This document shows, in pieces, positions 20,551-29,155 of a stretch of 64,000 nucleotides of DNA. Source of the stretch: Sphingomonas sp. Leaf230. Its GTDB lineage: Bacteria; Pseudomonadota; Alphaproteobacteria; Sphingomonadales; Sphingomonadaceae. The translations under genes were made by a program, and so were the position numbers. Positions within the stretch are counted from its first letter, which is position 1, and each line of letters opens with the position of its first letter. Location of the stretch: contig NZ_LMKW01000010.1 in NCBI RefSeq assembly GCF_001421745.1, positions 62,001 through 126,000 of the forward strand, written 5' to 3'. The notes beneath the pieces were generated by a model that saw only the letters and a list, made by a program, of their open reading frames with translations, searched no databases and had not been told where the DNA came from.

Positions 20551-20925
20551 TCAGCCTGCCTCGCGCTGCCAGTTGTCGCGCTCGGCGAACACGCGCGTGA
20601 CCTCCGCCATGTTTTCGGTCCCCCAGGTGCACAGCGGCGCCAGCGCCTGGGCGAGGCTGCGGCCCATCGGCGTCAGCGTATAATCGACCCGGGGCGGAAC
20701 CTCATGGTAATCCGTCCGCGTCAGCACGGCGTCCGCCTCCAGTTCCTTCAGTTGCTGGATCAGCATCTTGTCGCTGACGCCGCGCACCGCACGCTTAAGC
20801 TCCCCGTAGCGGTTGGGCCGCTGCAACAGGAAATACAGGATCAGCGGTTTCCATTTTCCCGCGATGATGCGGAGCGTGACGTCGAGACCGCAGGTGAAGC
20901 CGTCAGTCGGGGGCGCAATTGTCAT
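20551..20925 (-). CDS. HxlR-family transcriptional regulator
   Basis: A 124-residue winged-helix protein with the family signature CGLDVTLRIIAGKWKPLILY, then LQRPNRYGELKRAVRGVSDK, MLIQQLKELEADAVLTR and PPRVDYTLTPMGRSL. The N-terminal cysteine near residue 13 is typical and may be redox- or aldehyde-sensing, as in some relatives. It is divergent from the SDR gene with an operator-like palindrome between. ATG 20925 is chosen over upstream frame-compatible starts that extend into the SDR promoter. Confidence 0.9.
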   Translation of the reverse strand: MTIAPPTDGFTCGLDVTLRIIAGKWKPLILYFLLQRPNRYGELKRAVRGVSDKMLIQQLKELEADAVLTRTDYHEVPPRVDYTLTPMGRSLAQALAPLCTWGTENMAEVTRVFAERDNWQREAG

Positions 20926-20929
20926 AACC

Positions 20930-20951
20930 GTACTTACCAAAAGGTGCATAC
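20930..20951. promoter_or_regulatory. candidate HxlR operator
   Basis: An interrupted palindrome, GTA-N3-ACC-AAAA-GGT-N3-TAC, lies five bases upstream of the hxlR-type start and ~58 bp before the SDR start. HxlR proteins bind such dyads between themselves and a divergent target. Assignment is by position. Confidence 0.5.
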
Positions 20952-21008
20952 TTGTCGATAGGTATGCGCTCCGCCAGCTAAGGATCTTCGCAACCACGGA
21001 GACGACAG

Positions 21009-21743
21009 ATGGACAGACTGAACGGCAAGACGGCGATCGTGACCGGCGGCGGCAGCGGGATCGGCCTCGCATCGGCCAAGCGCTTCATCGACGAGGGCGC
21101 GTTCGTCTACATCTTCGGGCGGCGGCAGGACGCGCTCGACGCGGCACTGGTCGAGCTCGGCGAGAATGCCCGCGCGATCAGCGGCTCGGTATCCGACATG
21201 GCCGACCTCGATCGCCTGTTCGAGACGGTCCGGACGGAGCGCGGTTCGCTCGACATTCTGTTCGCCAATGCCGGCACCGGCGAGCTCGTCCCGCTCGGCG
21301 AGATCACGCCCGAGCATTACGACCGGACGTTCGACGTCAACGTGAAAGGGCTGCTGTTCACGGTGCAGAAGGCATTGCCGCTGATGCGGTCGGGCGGCTC
21401 GATCATCCTCACCGGGTCCAGCACGAGCGTCATGGGAACGCCGCGGTTCAGCGTCTACAGCGCGACCAAGGCGGCGATCCGCAATTTCGCGCGCAGCTGG
21501 GCGCTCGATCTGCGCGGCACCGGCATTCGCGTCAACGTGCTGTCGCCGGGACCGACCAGGACCGAACTCGCGCTCGAGGTGGTCGGCGAGGATGCGATGG
21601 CGGACATGGGCGCCGGTACCCCGATCGGCCGAATTGGCGACCCTGCCGAGATCGCCGCTGCCGCTGCCTTCCTGGCGTCCGCGGACAGCAGCTTCATGAC
21701 CGGCAGTGAAATGTTCGTCGACGGAGGCGTCGCACAGATCTGA
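21009..21743 (+). CDS. short-chain dehydrogenase/reductase
   Basis: A 244-residue classical SDR. It has the Rossmann motif [16 protein letters not shown], the NAG motif in [11 protein letters not shown], the catalytic Ser in [10 protein letters not shown], and [15 protein letters not shown] (Tyr and Lys). The C-terminal [10 protein letters not shown] and [20 protein letters not shown] are standard. The first basic loop ([12 protein letters not shown]) suggests NADP(H). It is probably repressed by the divergent HxlR regulator; the substrate is not inferable. Confidence 0.9.
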   Translation: MDRLNGKTAIVTGGGSGIGLASAKRFIDEGAFVYIFGRRQDALDAALVELGENARAISGSVSDMADLDRLFETVRTERGSLDILFANAGTGELVPLGEITPEHYDRTFDVNVKGLLFTVQKALPLMRSGGSIILTGSSTSVMGTPRFSVYSATKAAIRNFARSWALDLRGTGIRVNVLSPGPTRTELALEVVGEDAMADMGAGTPIGRIGDPAEIAAAAAFLASADSSFMTGSEMFVDGGVAQI

Positions 21744-21908
21744 ATGGCGCGAGGTTGTGCCGCTAGCGGTGCAGCCTCGCCCAGTTTCGACGGAGCTTCG
21801 AACGGGTCGAGCGCGACCGCTTGTTGCAGTTCGAGCGGACACGGGCGGCGCTTGCGGGAAATCCTGCCGCATCCTACCCCCGTGTCATCGCATCCAAAGG
21901 AACACGCG

Positions 21909-23735
21909 TTGTCCGTCAAACTGCTGCTTGCCGCTTTCCTGTCCACGACCGTCGGCAGCGCCGCGGCAAGCGCGCAGGCGTTGCCGCCTCCCGTCGCGCA
22001 ACCGGGTGAGAGTGCGGACGATGCGCGGCTCAAGCGGGTGTTCTACGACAGCGACGAGGCGAGCCTGAAACGCAATCCGATCGAGGGGATCTTCCGGGGC
22101 GATTTGCGCTATGCGGACCGGCTCGGCGATTATCTGACCGATGCGTATCTCGCGGCCGAACGCGCGGCGATCGAGCATGATCTGGCCGCGCTCAAGACGA
22201 TCGACCGGACGAAGCTGACCGCGACCGACCAGATCGCGTACGACGTGTTCAAGACGCGCAACGAGACCGACCTGGCCGGCTATGCCCCCGCAATCGTCAG
22301 GGTCGAGCGCGACCTGCCGATCGACCATTTCAACGGGTTCCAGACCTTCTATCCCGACCTCGCATCGGGCAAGGGCGCAGCGCCGTTCAAGACGCTCGTC
22401 GACTATGAGAACAACCTGAAGCGCAACGCGCAATATGCCGCGGTGCTCGACCGCGCGATCGGGCTGTTCCGCCAGGGCATGAAGGACAGGATCGTCCAGC
22501 CGAAGCTGGTCGTGACCAACATGATCCAGGAGTTCGACAACCTCATCGCGGAGGGCGTCGAGGGATCGACCTTCTACGGCCCGGTGAAGACCTTCCCCGC
22601 GTCGATCCCGGCGGCCGACCAGACGCGGCTGAAAGCGGCCTATGCAGCGCAGATCCGCGACGTCATCACGCCTGCGCACCAACGGATGCGGGACTTTCTC
22701 GCCAAGACGTACCTGCCGGTTGCGCGCGACACGGTAGGCCTGTCCGCGCTGCCCGGGGGCGATGCCTATTATGCCTATCTGATCCCCAAGAACACCACGC
22801 TGCCGATGATCGCCGAGCAGGTCCACCAGCTCGGCCTGTCCGAGGTCGCGCGGATCCTGAAGGGGATGGAGACGCAGAAGCAAGCGGTCGGGTTCAAGGG
22901 CGACCTGCCCGCGTTCTTCACCTTCCTGCGGACCGACAAGCAGTTCCAGCCGAGTTCGGTCGATCAGTTGCGCGACGGCTATCGTGCGATCGAGAAGCGC
23001 ATCGACCAGCGCATTCCCGAGCAATTCTCGCTGACGCCGAAGACCGCGCTCGAGATCCGCCCGGTCCCAGCCTTCAAGGAAAAGACCGAGGCCGGTGGCT
23101 CGTATCAGGGCGGCACGCCTGACGGCCTGCGGCCCGGGGTATTCTATTACAATACCTACGACCTGCCCTCGCGCTACATGTGGGAGATGGAGACGCTGTT
23201 CCTGCACGAGGGCGTGCCGGGGCATCATTTCCAGATCAGTCTCGCGCAGGAGAACACCGCGCTGCCCGCCTTCATGCGGTTCGGCGGCAACACGGCGTAT
23301 GTCGAGGGCTGGGCGCTCTATGCCGAAAGCCTGTGGAAGGAGTTGGGCATGGAGACCGATCCGTATCAGCGGATGGGTGGGCTGAACGACGAAATGCTGC
23401 GCGCGATGCGGCTGGTCGTCGACAGCGGCATCCATGCCAAGGGTTGGACGCGCGATCAGGCGATCGACTACATGCTCGCCAACTCGCCGATGGCGCGGAC
23501 CGATGCGACTGCGGAGGTCGAGCGTTACATCGCTATTCCGGGGCAGGCGCTGGCCTACAAGATCGGCCAGCTGACGATCTCGCGGACCAAGGCGAAGGCG
23601 CAGGCGGCGCTCGGCGCGAAGTTCGATCCGCGCGATTTCCATGCGCAGGTGCTCGATACCGGATCGCTGCCGATGCCGGTGCTCGAACGCAAGATCGACG
23701 CCTGGATCGCTGCCGGCGGCGGGGCAGCGAAATAA
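21909..23735 (+). CDS. secreted DUF885-family putative metallopeptidase
   Basis: A ~608-residue protein with a signal peptide (SVKLLLAAFLSTTVGSAAAS). The DUF885 hallmark is FLHEGVPGHHFQISLAQEN (HExxxxHH, zinc-peptidase-like), followed by YVEGWALYAESLWKELGM and PGQALAYKIGQLTISRTK. Sphingomonads carry many paralogues, often called lipoprotein or carboxypeptidase-like; a precise substrate is unknown. TTG 21909 is chosen because AAGGA lies seven bases upstream and it gives a clean signal peptide; a GTG at 21882 is the alternative. Confidence 0.85.
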   Translation: MSVKLLLAAFLSTTVGSAAASAQALPPPVAQPGESADDARLKRVFYDSDEASLKRNPIEGIFRGDLRYADRLGDYLTDAYLAAERAAIEHDLAALKTIDRTKLTATDQIAYDVFKTRNETDLAGYAPAIVRVERDLPIDHFNGFQTFYPDLASGKGAAPFKTLVDYENNLKRNAQYAAVLDRAIGLFRQGMKDRIVQPKLVVTNMIQEFDNLIAEGVEGSTFYGPVKTFPASIPAADQTRLKAAYAAQIRDVITPAHQRMRDFLAKTYLPVARDTVGLSALPGGDAYYAYLIPKNTTLPMIAEQVHQLGLSEVARILKGMETQKQAVGFKGDLPAFFTFLRTDKQFQPSSVDQLRDGYRAIEKRIDQRIPEQFSLTPKTALEIRPVPAFKEKTEAGGSYQGGTPDGLRPGVFYYNTYDLPSRYMWEMETLFLHEGVPGHHFQISLAQENTALPAFMRFGGNTAYVEGWALYAESLWKELGMETDPYQRMGGLNDEMLRAMRLVVDSGIHAKGWTRDQAIDYMLANSPMARTDATAEVERYIAIPGQALAYKIGQLTISRTKAKAQAALGAKFDPRDFHAQVLDTGSLPMPVLERKIDAWIAAGGGAAK

Positions 23736-23863
23736 TCGTACGGGCGCCTCTTCGTTAGAATGGTTCGGCTGGCGCCTGGTGGACGGGGTTTACCCCTGCC
23801 TCACCAAGCGCCAGTCGTGAAGCGCGGCGGGGACGACGCGTGAGCAGCTTGGCCGCCTCGCGC

Positions 23864-25540
23864 CTAGGCCTTCCTCAGCGACTTCACTGCATGATCGGCG
23901 GCGCGCGCGGTCAGGGCCATGAAGGTCAGCGACGGATTGACGCACGAGATCGACGCCATCTGCGCGCCGTCGGTGACGTAGAGGTTCGACGCCGCATGTG
24001 CCTGGCTCCATTCGTTGAGCACAGAGGTGCGCGGGTCGCGGCCCATGCGCGCACCGCCCATTTCGTGGATCGCGTCGCCGGGGACGTGCTCGCTTTCCGA
24101 ACTCTTGACGTTGGTGAGCCCTGCACCTTTCAGCATCGCCTCGCCTTGCGCCCGGGCATCGGTCATCATCTTCAGTTCGTTGTCGCGGAAGCGGACGTCG
24201 AAGCGGGCTAGTGGCACACCGAACCGGTCGACCTTGCTGGCGTGCAGCGAAACCTTGTTGTCGGCATAGGGCAGGCATTCGCCGAACGCGCCCATGCTGA
24301 ACCGCCACGGCGCGTATTTGCGCATGCCCTGCTTCATTGATGCACCGAACCCGACCGGCGCGGCGGGGTTGCGATACGCGCTGCCCTGATAGCCATAGCC
24401 GCGCTTGAAGCCGACGCCCTCGTCGCCGCCGATGTTGCGGAAGCGCGGAACATAGACGCCACCTGGGCGGCGACCGAATTCGATGAACTCCTCCATGCCG
24501 GGGATGTCGCCTTCGATCCCGACGCGGAAGATGTGGTCCATCACATAGCGGCCGAGCGTCCCGCTCTCGTCGAAATAGCTGCGGTCGCTGCCCGGTGCGC
24601 GCGAGTTCATGAGGATCTGCGTCGAGGCGATCGCCGAAGCGCAGAGGAAGACGAGATCGGCGTTGACCGTTTCCGCCTGGCCGGTCTTCGCATCGATATA
24701 GCGGACGCCGGTGACCTTTTTCCGTGCCGCGTCGTACACGAGGTTAGTGACGACCGAGTCCGACTTGAGCGTCAGCCGGCCGGTCGCGCGCGCGGCCGGC
24801 AAGGTGACGGCTTGGGTCGAGAAATAGGCACCGAACGAGCAGCCATTGCCGCACTGGTTGCGGAACTGGCACTTGGTGCGGTTCTGGTCGGGCTTATCCT
24901 CGGTCATATTAGACAACCGGGTGTTGATCAGCTTGCGACCGGGGAACTTAGTTTCAAGACCCTGCTTCAACCACTTCTCGGCGACGTTCATCGGCATCGG
25001 CGGCTGGAACTCGCTGTCGGGCAAATAGGCGAGGTTCTCGCGCGAGCCCGATACGCCGATGTATTTCTCGACATAGCTGTACCACGGCGCGACGTCGTCG
25101 TAGCGGATCGGCCAGTCGCCATCGATGCCGTCCCGCTTGTTCGCCTCGAAATCCTCAGGGCTCCAACGAAAGCACCAGCGGCCCCAGATCAGCGATTTGC
25201 CGCCGACCGCGCCCGGCCGGATCCAGTAGAACTTGCTGCCCTCGTCATAAGCGTACGGGTTCAGCCGGTCGTCATTGTGGAACTCGCGGTTGCTGGGCTG
25301 GACATAGCCGTGCTTGGCGATGAAATAGTCGCTGTCCACCAATGGCTTGGGCATGATGTTGCGCGCGGGTACCTCGTATGCGGGCTTGCCGTCATAGGTG
25401 TAGCCTTCGCCGTGCTCGACCATCTTGCCACGATCCAGCATCAGGACGCGGAGGCCCTTTTCGGTCAATTCCTTCGCAGCGAAACCGCCGCTGACGCCCG
25501 AACCGATTACGATCGCGTCGAACTTGTTGGACTCGGCCAT
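23864..25540 (-). CDS. GMC-family FAD oxidoreductase (sugar/glycoside dehydrogenase large subunit)
   Basis: A 558-residue flavoprotein and the last gene of the nine-gene leftward operon. FAD site: AIVIGSGVSGGFAAKELTEK, a GKSLIWGRWCFRWSP block, and the C-terminal HEMGGARMGRDPRTS, LYVTDGAQMASISCVNPSL. A CRFRNQCGNGC-like cysteine cluster (CQFRNQCGNGCSFGAYF) is present. With the subunit 3 protein (26424-27005) and cytochrome c (28769-29155) it resembles membrane-linked dehydrogenases such as gluconate 2-dehydrogenase and glucoside 3-dehydrogenase. The large subunit has no own signal and may be exported with the Tat-type small subunit. Confidence 0.88.
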   Translation of the reverse strand: MAESNKFDAIVIGSGVSGGFAAKELTEKGLRVLMLDRGKMVEHGEGYTYDGKPAYEVPARNIMPKPLVDSDYFIAKHGYVQPSNREFHNDDRLNPYAYDEGSKFYWIRPGAVGGKSLIWGRWCFRWSPEDFEANKRDGIDGDWPIRYDDVAPWYSYVEKYIGVSGSRENLAYLPDSEFQPPMPMNVAEKWLKQGLETKFPGRKLINTRLSNMTEDKPDQNRTKCQFRNQCGNGCSFGAYFSTQAVTLPAARATGRLTLKSDSVVTNLVYDAARKKVTGVRYIDAKTGQAETVNADLVFLCASAIASTQILMNSRAPGSDRSYFDESGTLGRYVMDHIFRVGIEGDIPGMEEFIEFGRRPGGVYVPRFRNIGGDEGVGFKRGYGYQGSAYRNPAAPVGFGASMKQGMRKYAPWRFSMGAFGECLPYADNKVSLHASKVDRFGVPLARFDVRFRDNELKMMTDARAQGEAMLKGAGLTNVKSSESEHVPGDAIHEMGGARMGRDPRTSVLNEWSQAHAASNLYVTDGAQMASISCVNPSLTFMALTARAADHAVKSLRKA

Positions 25541-25593
25541 GATCTTCCTCTCCTAATATCCTGTAAGAAACGCGCCCGTTCAGAAGCGGCCGA

Positions 25594-26427
25594 TCAGAAC
25601 CGAAGCGCGCGCAACGTCCGGAAACTCGTGGTGATGTCCGGTAGATAGGGCGCGGGAGCCTGATCGTTCTCGACGTAGAAATGCCGGACGCCAGCGCTGC
25701 CCTTCAGCTTGAACAGCGCGGCGAAATCGACCGTGCCCGCGCCGACCGCCGCCATGCTGCGATCGGGGCGCATGTCCTTGACGTGATAGGCGTAGATCCG
25801 CTGCGAGAGGCGCTCGATCAGCGTCGTCAGGTTCTCGCCGGCATGCAGCGCCCAGTAGAGATCGAGCTCGAGCTTCACGAGCGCGGGGTCGGTCTCCTTC
25901 AGCAGCCGCTCGTACAGGCTGACGCCGCCCGGCTTGGTGGTGAACTCGAAATCGTGGTTGTGATAGGCGAAGCCCAGCCCGGCCTTTTTCAGGTCGGTGG
26001 CGAACCGGTTGAAGTTCGGCAGCGCGGCGGTCCAGCCCGCCTCGTTGCGATGCTCGTCGGTCATGTACGGCAACACCACCGTGGTCGCGCCGAGCGTCTT
26101 GGCCATCGTCACCGACTGGTCGAACCGCTGGAGCAGCGCGTCGTACCCGATATGCACCGAAGGCGCGGTCAGGCCGAGCTTGTCCATCGTCCGGCGCAGC
26201 ATCGCATGATCCATGCCCTCATAGCCCCCACCGCCGAACTCGACCTCGCGGTAGCCGATCTTCGCGACCTGCCCGAGCGTGCCGAACGGGTCCTTCGAGA
26301 AGATGTCGCGGATCGTGTAGAGTTGCAGGCCGATCGCCTTCAACTGTGCCGCGGAGGCAGTCGGGACGAACGCGAGGGCGGCAACCGCGCCGGAGCCGAC
26401 GAGCAGGTTTCTACGGCTGAGGATCAT
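25594..26427 (-). CDS. TIM-barrel sugar isomerase/epimerase with Tat-type signal
   Basis: A 277-residue xylose-isomerase-like TIM barrel. The N-terminus ILSRRNLLVGSGAVAALAF is a twin-arginine signal, so it is exported. Barrel motifs: IGLQLYTIRDIFSKDPFGTL, YREVEFGGGGYEGM, FAYHNHDFEF (metal-site His/Asp), LVKLELDLYWALHAG, YAYHVKDMRPDRS. Relatives act on keto-sugars or their glycosides. Its ATG overlaps the end of the upstream subunit 3 gene by 4 bp, so translation is coupled. Confidence 0.87.
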   Translation of the reverse strand: MILSRRNLLVGSGAVAALAFVPTASAAQLKAIGLQLYTIRDIFSKDPFGTLGQVAKIGYREVEFGGGGYEGMDHAMLRRTMDKLGLTAPSVHIGYDALLQRFDQSVTMAKTLGATTVVLPYMTDEHRNEAGWTAALPNFNRFATDLKKAGLGFAYHNHDFEFTTKPGGVSLYERLLKETDPALVKLELDLYWALHAGENLTTLIERLSQRIYAYHVKDMRPDRSMAAVGAGTVDFAALFKLKGSAGVRHFYVENDQAPAPYLPDITTSFRTLRALRF

Positions 26428-27005
26428 GCGGAATACACCTTGTTGACCTGAGAATAGGGGAATGCGCCGTTATACTCGCCCGGCACCGGCAGATATTCGC
26501 GCTCCTGCGTCATGCCGATCTCCGACGTGTAATAGCCGGTGACGACGAGCTGGCGGAACGCCTCGAAGAAGACGCCGCCCGACGGGATCTGGTCGTTCAT
26601 CGCCAGCGTGAGGAGCGCGTCGTGCTGTGCCGCGGTCGCCTTTGCGCCGGGGACCTTGTAGTCCTTCAGGCTGCGTGCCTCGATCGCGTCGAGACCGGCG
26701 AGGATCGGCACACGGTCGGCGGGCGCAGCCCAGTCGGCGAGCAACTTTTCGATAAACGCGGGGACGCCGGCCGCAATCGCGCCCGGCGTATCGGTGGTCG
26801 GCAGGACGCGTTCGCTGAGCGCGGTCATCAGCGCGCGCTGGGCGGGGGTGAAGACCGCGACGCTTGGCGGGCCTTCGCTGATGACGGGGATGCCCGCCGC
26901 CGCGCCCGGTGCTGCCGCGACCCCGGCTGCGCGTGCGATCGGCGCATACAAAGCCGTGCCGAACATGGCGACGACACCGGCGAGTGCTGTTCTGCGGTCG
27001 ATCAT
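26424..27005 (-). CDS. gluconate 2-dehydrogenase subunit 3-family protein
   Basis: A 193-residue small subunit for GMC-type dehydrogenases. The N-terminus IDRRTALAGVVAMFGTALY is a Tat-like signal. The core AQRALMTALSERVLPTTDTP, GVPAFIEKLLADW, FFEAFRQLVVTGYYTSEIGM matches the subunit 3 family, which helps fold and export the flavoprotein. It overlaps the DUF1080 gene upstream and the TIM-barrel gene downstream by 4 bp each. The GMC partner lies two genes on. Confidence 0.87.
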   Translation of the reverse strand: MIDRRTALAGVVAMFGTALYAPIARAAGVAAAPGAAAGIPVISEGPPSVAVFTPAQRALMTALSERVLPTTDTPGAIAAGVPAFIEKLLADWAAPADRVPILAGLDAIEARSLKDYKVPGAKATAAQHDALLTLAMNDQIPSGGVFFEAFRQLVVTGYYTSEIGMTQEREYLPVPGEYNGAFPYSQVNKVYSA

Positions 27006-27820
27006 TTACCGTCCTTCTTCAGGTCCTGCGCGATCGCCGCTTCCGTCAGCGGACGGACCCAGATGTTGCGGAACGACACCGGCGAGTCGTGATCCTGGAG
27101 CTGGATCGGTGCGGCATCGGCGTGCGCGGTGTAACTGGCGACCTTGCGCCAGATCGTGGTGCCGAGCATCGCCTGATGGTTCTGCACCAGCACGCCGTTC
27201 AACAACGCGGTGACGTAGGCCGGGCGGAGCAGGCTGCCGTCTACAGCGAAGCGGGGGCGCTCGAACACGATATCGTAGGTCTGCCATTCGCCGGGGCGAC
27301 GCGCGGCGTTCACCAGTGGCGGCTTCCAGCCATAGACCGCGCCGACCGTGCCATCGGCATAGGTCGGGTTCTGCGATCCATCGAGTATCTGCAGTTCGTA
27401 GCGCTGCATGAACCAGATCCCGCTGTTGCCGCGATCCTGCGAGGTCTTGGTCGGCGGGTTTGGCGAGCGGAATTCGAGATGCATCTGCACGTCGCCGAAG
27501 CTCTGCTTCGAGACGAGGTTGTTCTCGCCACCGCTTTTCGCGCGGGACGGGATTGTCAGCGCACCGTCCGCGATCGGCCACGCGATGCGATCTGGCTTCC
27601 ACGCATCAAGCGAGCGCCCGTCGAACAACACGACCGCGTCGGCGGGCGGACCGCCAGGGACTGCGGCCGGTGCGACGACGATCGGCGCGGGCCGGTCGGA
27701 GTCATGGACGTGCCACTGGCCGCCCGGCAGCATCGGCGTATCCTTGAAGCCGGGCTTCTCCTGCGCCGCCACTGGCCCCGCCAGCGCCGCAATGACGCTC
27801 GCCATCAACACTGTCTTCAT
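27002..27820 (-). CDS. DUF1080 (3-keto-disaccharide hydrolase-like) secreted protein
   Basis: A 272-residue protein with a signal peptide (KTVLMASVIAALAGPVAAQ) and a jelly-roll of the DUF1080 family: VVLFDGRSLDAWKPD, LVSKQSFGDVQMHLEFRSP, NSGIWFMQRYELQILD, EWQTYDIVFERPRF, SFRNIWVRPL. Members are known to cleave 3-keto-glycosides produced by glycoside 3-dehydrogenases, which suits the GMC and Gfo/Idh neighbours. ATG 27820 follows a GGGGG ribosome-binding site; ATG 27826 is also possible. It is probably periplasmic. Confidence 0.86.
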   Translation of the reverse strand: MKTVLMASVIAALAGPVAAQEKPGFKDTPMLPGGQWHVHDSDRPAPIVVAPAAVPGGPPADAVVLFDGRSLDAWKPDRIAWPIADGALTIPSRAKSGGENNLVSKQSFGDVQMHLEFRSPNPPTKTSQDRGNSGIWFMQRYELQILDGSQNPTYADGTVGAVYGWKPPLVNAARRPGEWQTYDIVFERPRFAVDGSLLRPAYVTALLNGVLVQNHQAMLGTTIWRKVASYTAHADAAPIQLQDHDSPVSFRNIWVRPLTEAAIAQDLKKDGK

Positions 27821-27831
27821 CCCCATCCCCC

Positions 27832-28755
27832 TTATGCTGCATCGATTTCGCGATAGGCGGCGATCAGGCGATCCTCGCCCGCGCGGCCTGCGATCGAATT
27901 GCCGTGTTCCATGCCGATCACGCCGGTGTAGCGTTGCGCCTTCAGCCACTTCACGATCGAGGCGAAGTTGATCTCGCCGGTCGACGGTTCGTTGCGACCC
28001 GGATTGTCGCCGAACTGGATGTAGCCGATCTCGCTCCAGCACGTCGCCAGCGTCGGGATCAGGTTCCCCGACTGAATCTGCTCGTGATACAGGTCGGCGA
28101 GGATCTTGACCGCCGGGCTGTTGGCACCGCGCGCGACCGCATAGCCCTGCGAAATCGTCTGCATATAGACGCCGGGATGGTTGGTCCGCGTGTTGAGCGG
28201 CTCCATCACCATCGCCGTGCCCGATCCCGCAACGATATCACCGGCGCGACGCATCACGTCGATCACGCGGGCGGTCTGGATATCGACCGGCACCTTCGGG
28301 TCCATGAAGCCGGTGACGACGGTCATCCGCGTTGCGTTCAGTCGCTTGGCGACGTCGAGCGAGGCGCGGATGTCGGCGAGGAACGCCTCGCGCTCGGTGC
28401 CGTCATTGGCGCCGAGCAACGGCCGCGACTTCGACCATTTGGGCATGCTGGCGACGAACACGCCCATCGTCATGCCGCGCTGCGCCAGCGCCTTGGCCAT
28501 CTGCTCCTGCTCGGCCACGGACCGCGTTGCGGCCTCATTGTCCTCCCAGGCGGTGAAGCCCTGGTCGGCGGCGTAGGCGATCTGCTCGATCCGACCGCCG
28601 CGACTGGCGAAGCTGCCTTCGTGTGGGGCGTAGCCGAGCGAGAACCGTGCGGCGTTCGAGTTGCGGCGTTGCCCCACGGCCATGCCGGGTACCAGCGAGG
28701 CGGCGGCACCTGCCGCGAGCCCAGCCCCGAGCAGATTTCGGCGGGAGAGCGTCAT
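27832..28755 (-). CDS. TIM-barrel protein, hydroxypyruvate isomerase-like, Tat signal
   Basis: A 307-residue exported TIM barrel. The N-terminus TLSRRNLLGAGLAAGAAASL is a twin-arginine signal. Motifs: ARFSLGYAPHEGSF, TRMTVVTGFMDPKVPVDI, MVMEPLNTRTNHPGVYM (metal Glu), LYHEQIQSGNLI, YIQFGDNPGRNEPSTGEINF and VIGMEHGNS. The pattern resembles hydroxypyruvate isomerase and 3-keto-sugar isomerases. It is one of three barrel proteins in the operon; a role in opening or rearranging the oxidised sugar is inferred. Confidence 0.85.
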   Translation of the reverse strand: MTLSRRNLLGAGLAAGAAASLVPGMAVGQRRNSNAARFSLGYAPHEGSFASRGGRIEQIAYAADQGFTAWEDNEAATRSVAEQEQMAKALAQRGMTMGVFVASMPKWSKSRPLLGANDGTEREAFLADIRASLDVAKRLNATRMTVVTGFMDPKVPVDIQTARVIDVMRRAGDIVAGSGTAMVMEPLNTRTNHPGVYMQTISQGYAVARGANSPAVKILADLYHEQIQSGNLIPTLATCWSEIGYIQFGDNPGRNEPSTGEINFASIVKWLKAQRYTGVIGMEHGNSIAGRAGEDRLIAAYREIDAA

Positions 28756-28768
28756 GCGAGCAGTACCA

Positions 28769-29155
28769 TCATTTCGAGCCCTCGGCCTTGAGATAGGCGA
28801 TGATCGCCGCGCGCTTGGCCGCATCGGGCGTCGCGATCGGCATCCGCGTGCCCGGCACCTTCTTCTGGGGGGCCGCGAGATATTCGTTGAGCGTCTGCTC
28901 GTCCCAGCGCAGCTTCGACGCCTTCATCGCGGCGGAATAATTGAAGCCGGGCGTCGCGGCGGCGGCACGGCCGACCACGCCGTACAGGTTCGGGCCGATG
29001 CCGTTGCGGCCACCCTTCACGACGGTGTGACAGGCGCGGCAGGCGGCGAACGCCGGGGGCGAGGCTGCAGTCGATTGCGCGGTGGTCGGCACGGATATCG
29101 TGACCGCCGCAACCGCCGCGATGCTTCCCGCGACCAAGGCCATGAGCAACTTCAT
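28769..29155 (-). CDS. periplasmic c-type cytochrome
   Basis: A 128-residue single-heme cytochrome c. A signal peptide (KLLMALVAGSIAAVAAVTI) precedes the heme motif CRACH. The axial Met lies in PGTRMPIATPDAAKR and the fold hallmarks GIGPNLYGVVGR and FNYSAAMKASKLRWDE are those of cytochrome c2-like proteins. Its place in the operon points to an electron acceptor for the GMC dehydrogenase. It overlaps the Gfo/Idh/MocA gene by 4 bp. Confidence 0.9.
   Translation of the reverse strand: MKLLMALVAGSIAAVAAVTISVPTTAQSTAASPPAFAACRACHTVVKGGRNGIGPNLYGVVGRAAAATPGFNYSAAMKASKLRWDEQTLNEYLAAPQKKVPGTRMPIATPDAAKRAAIIAYLKAEGSK

Noticed and set aside
21885..23642. 585-codon minus-strand frame over the DUF885 gene
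   Set aside because: Antisense shadow; the plus strand has the HEGVPGHH motif and a signal peptide.
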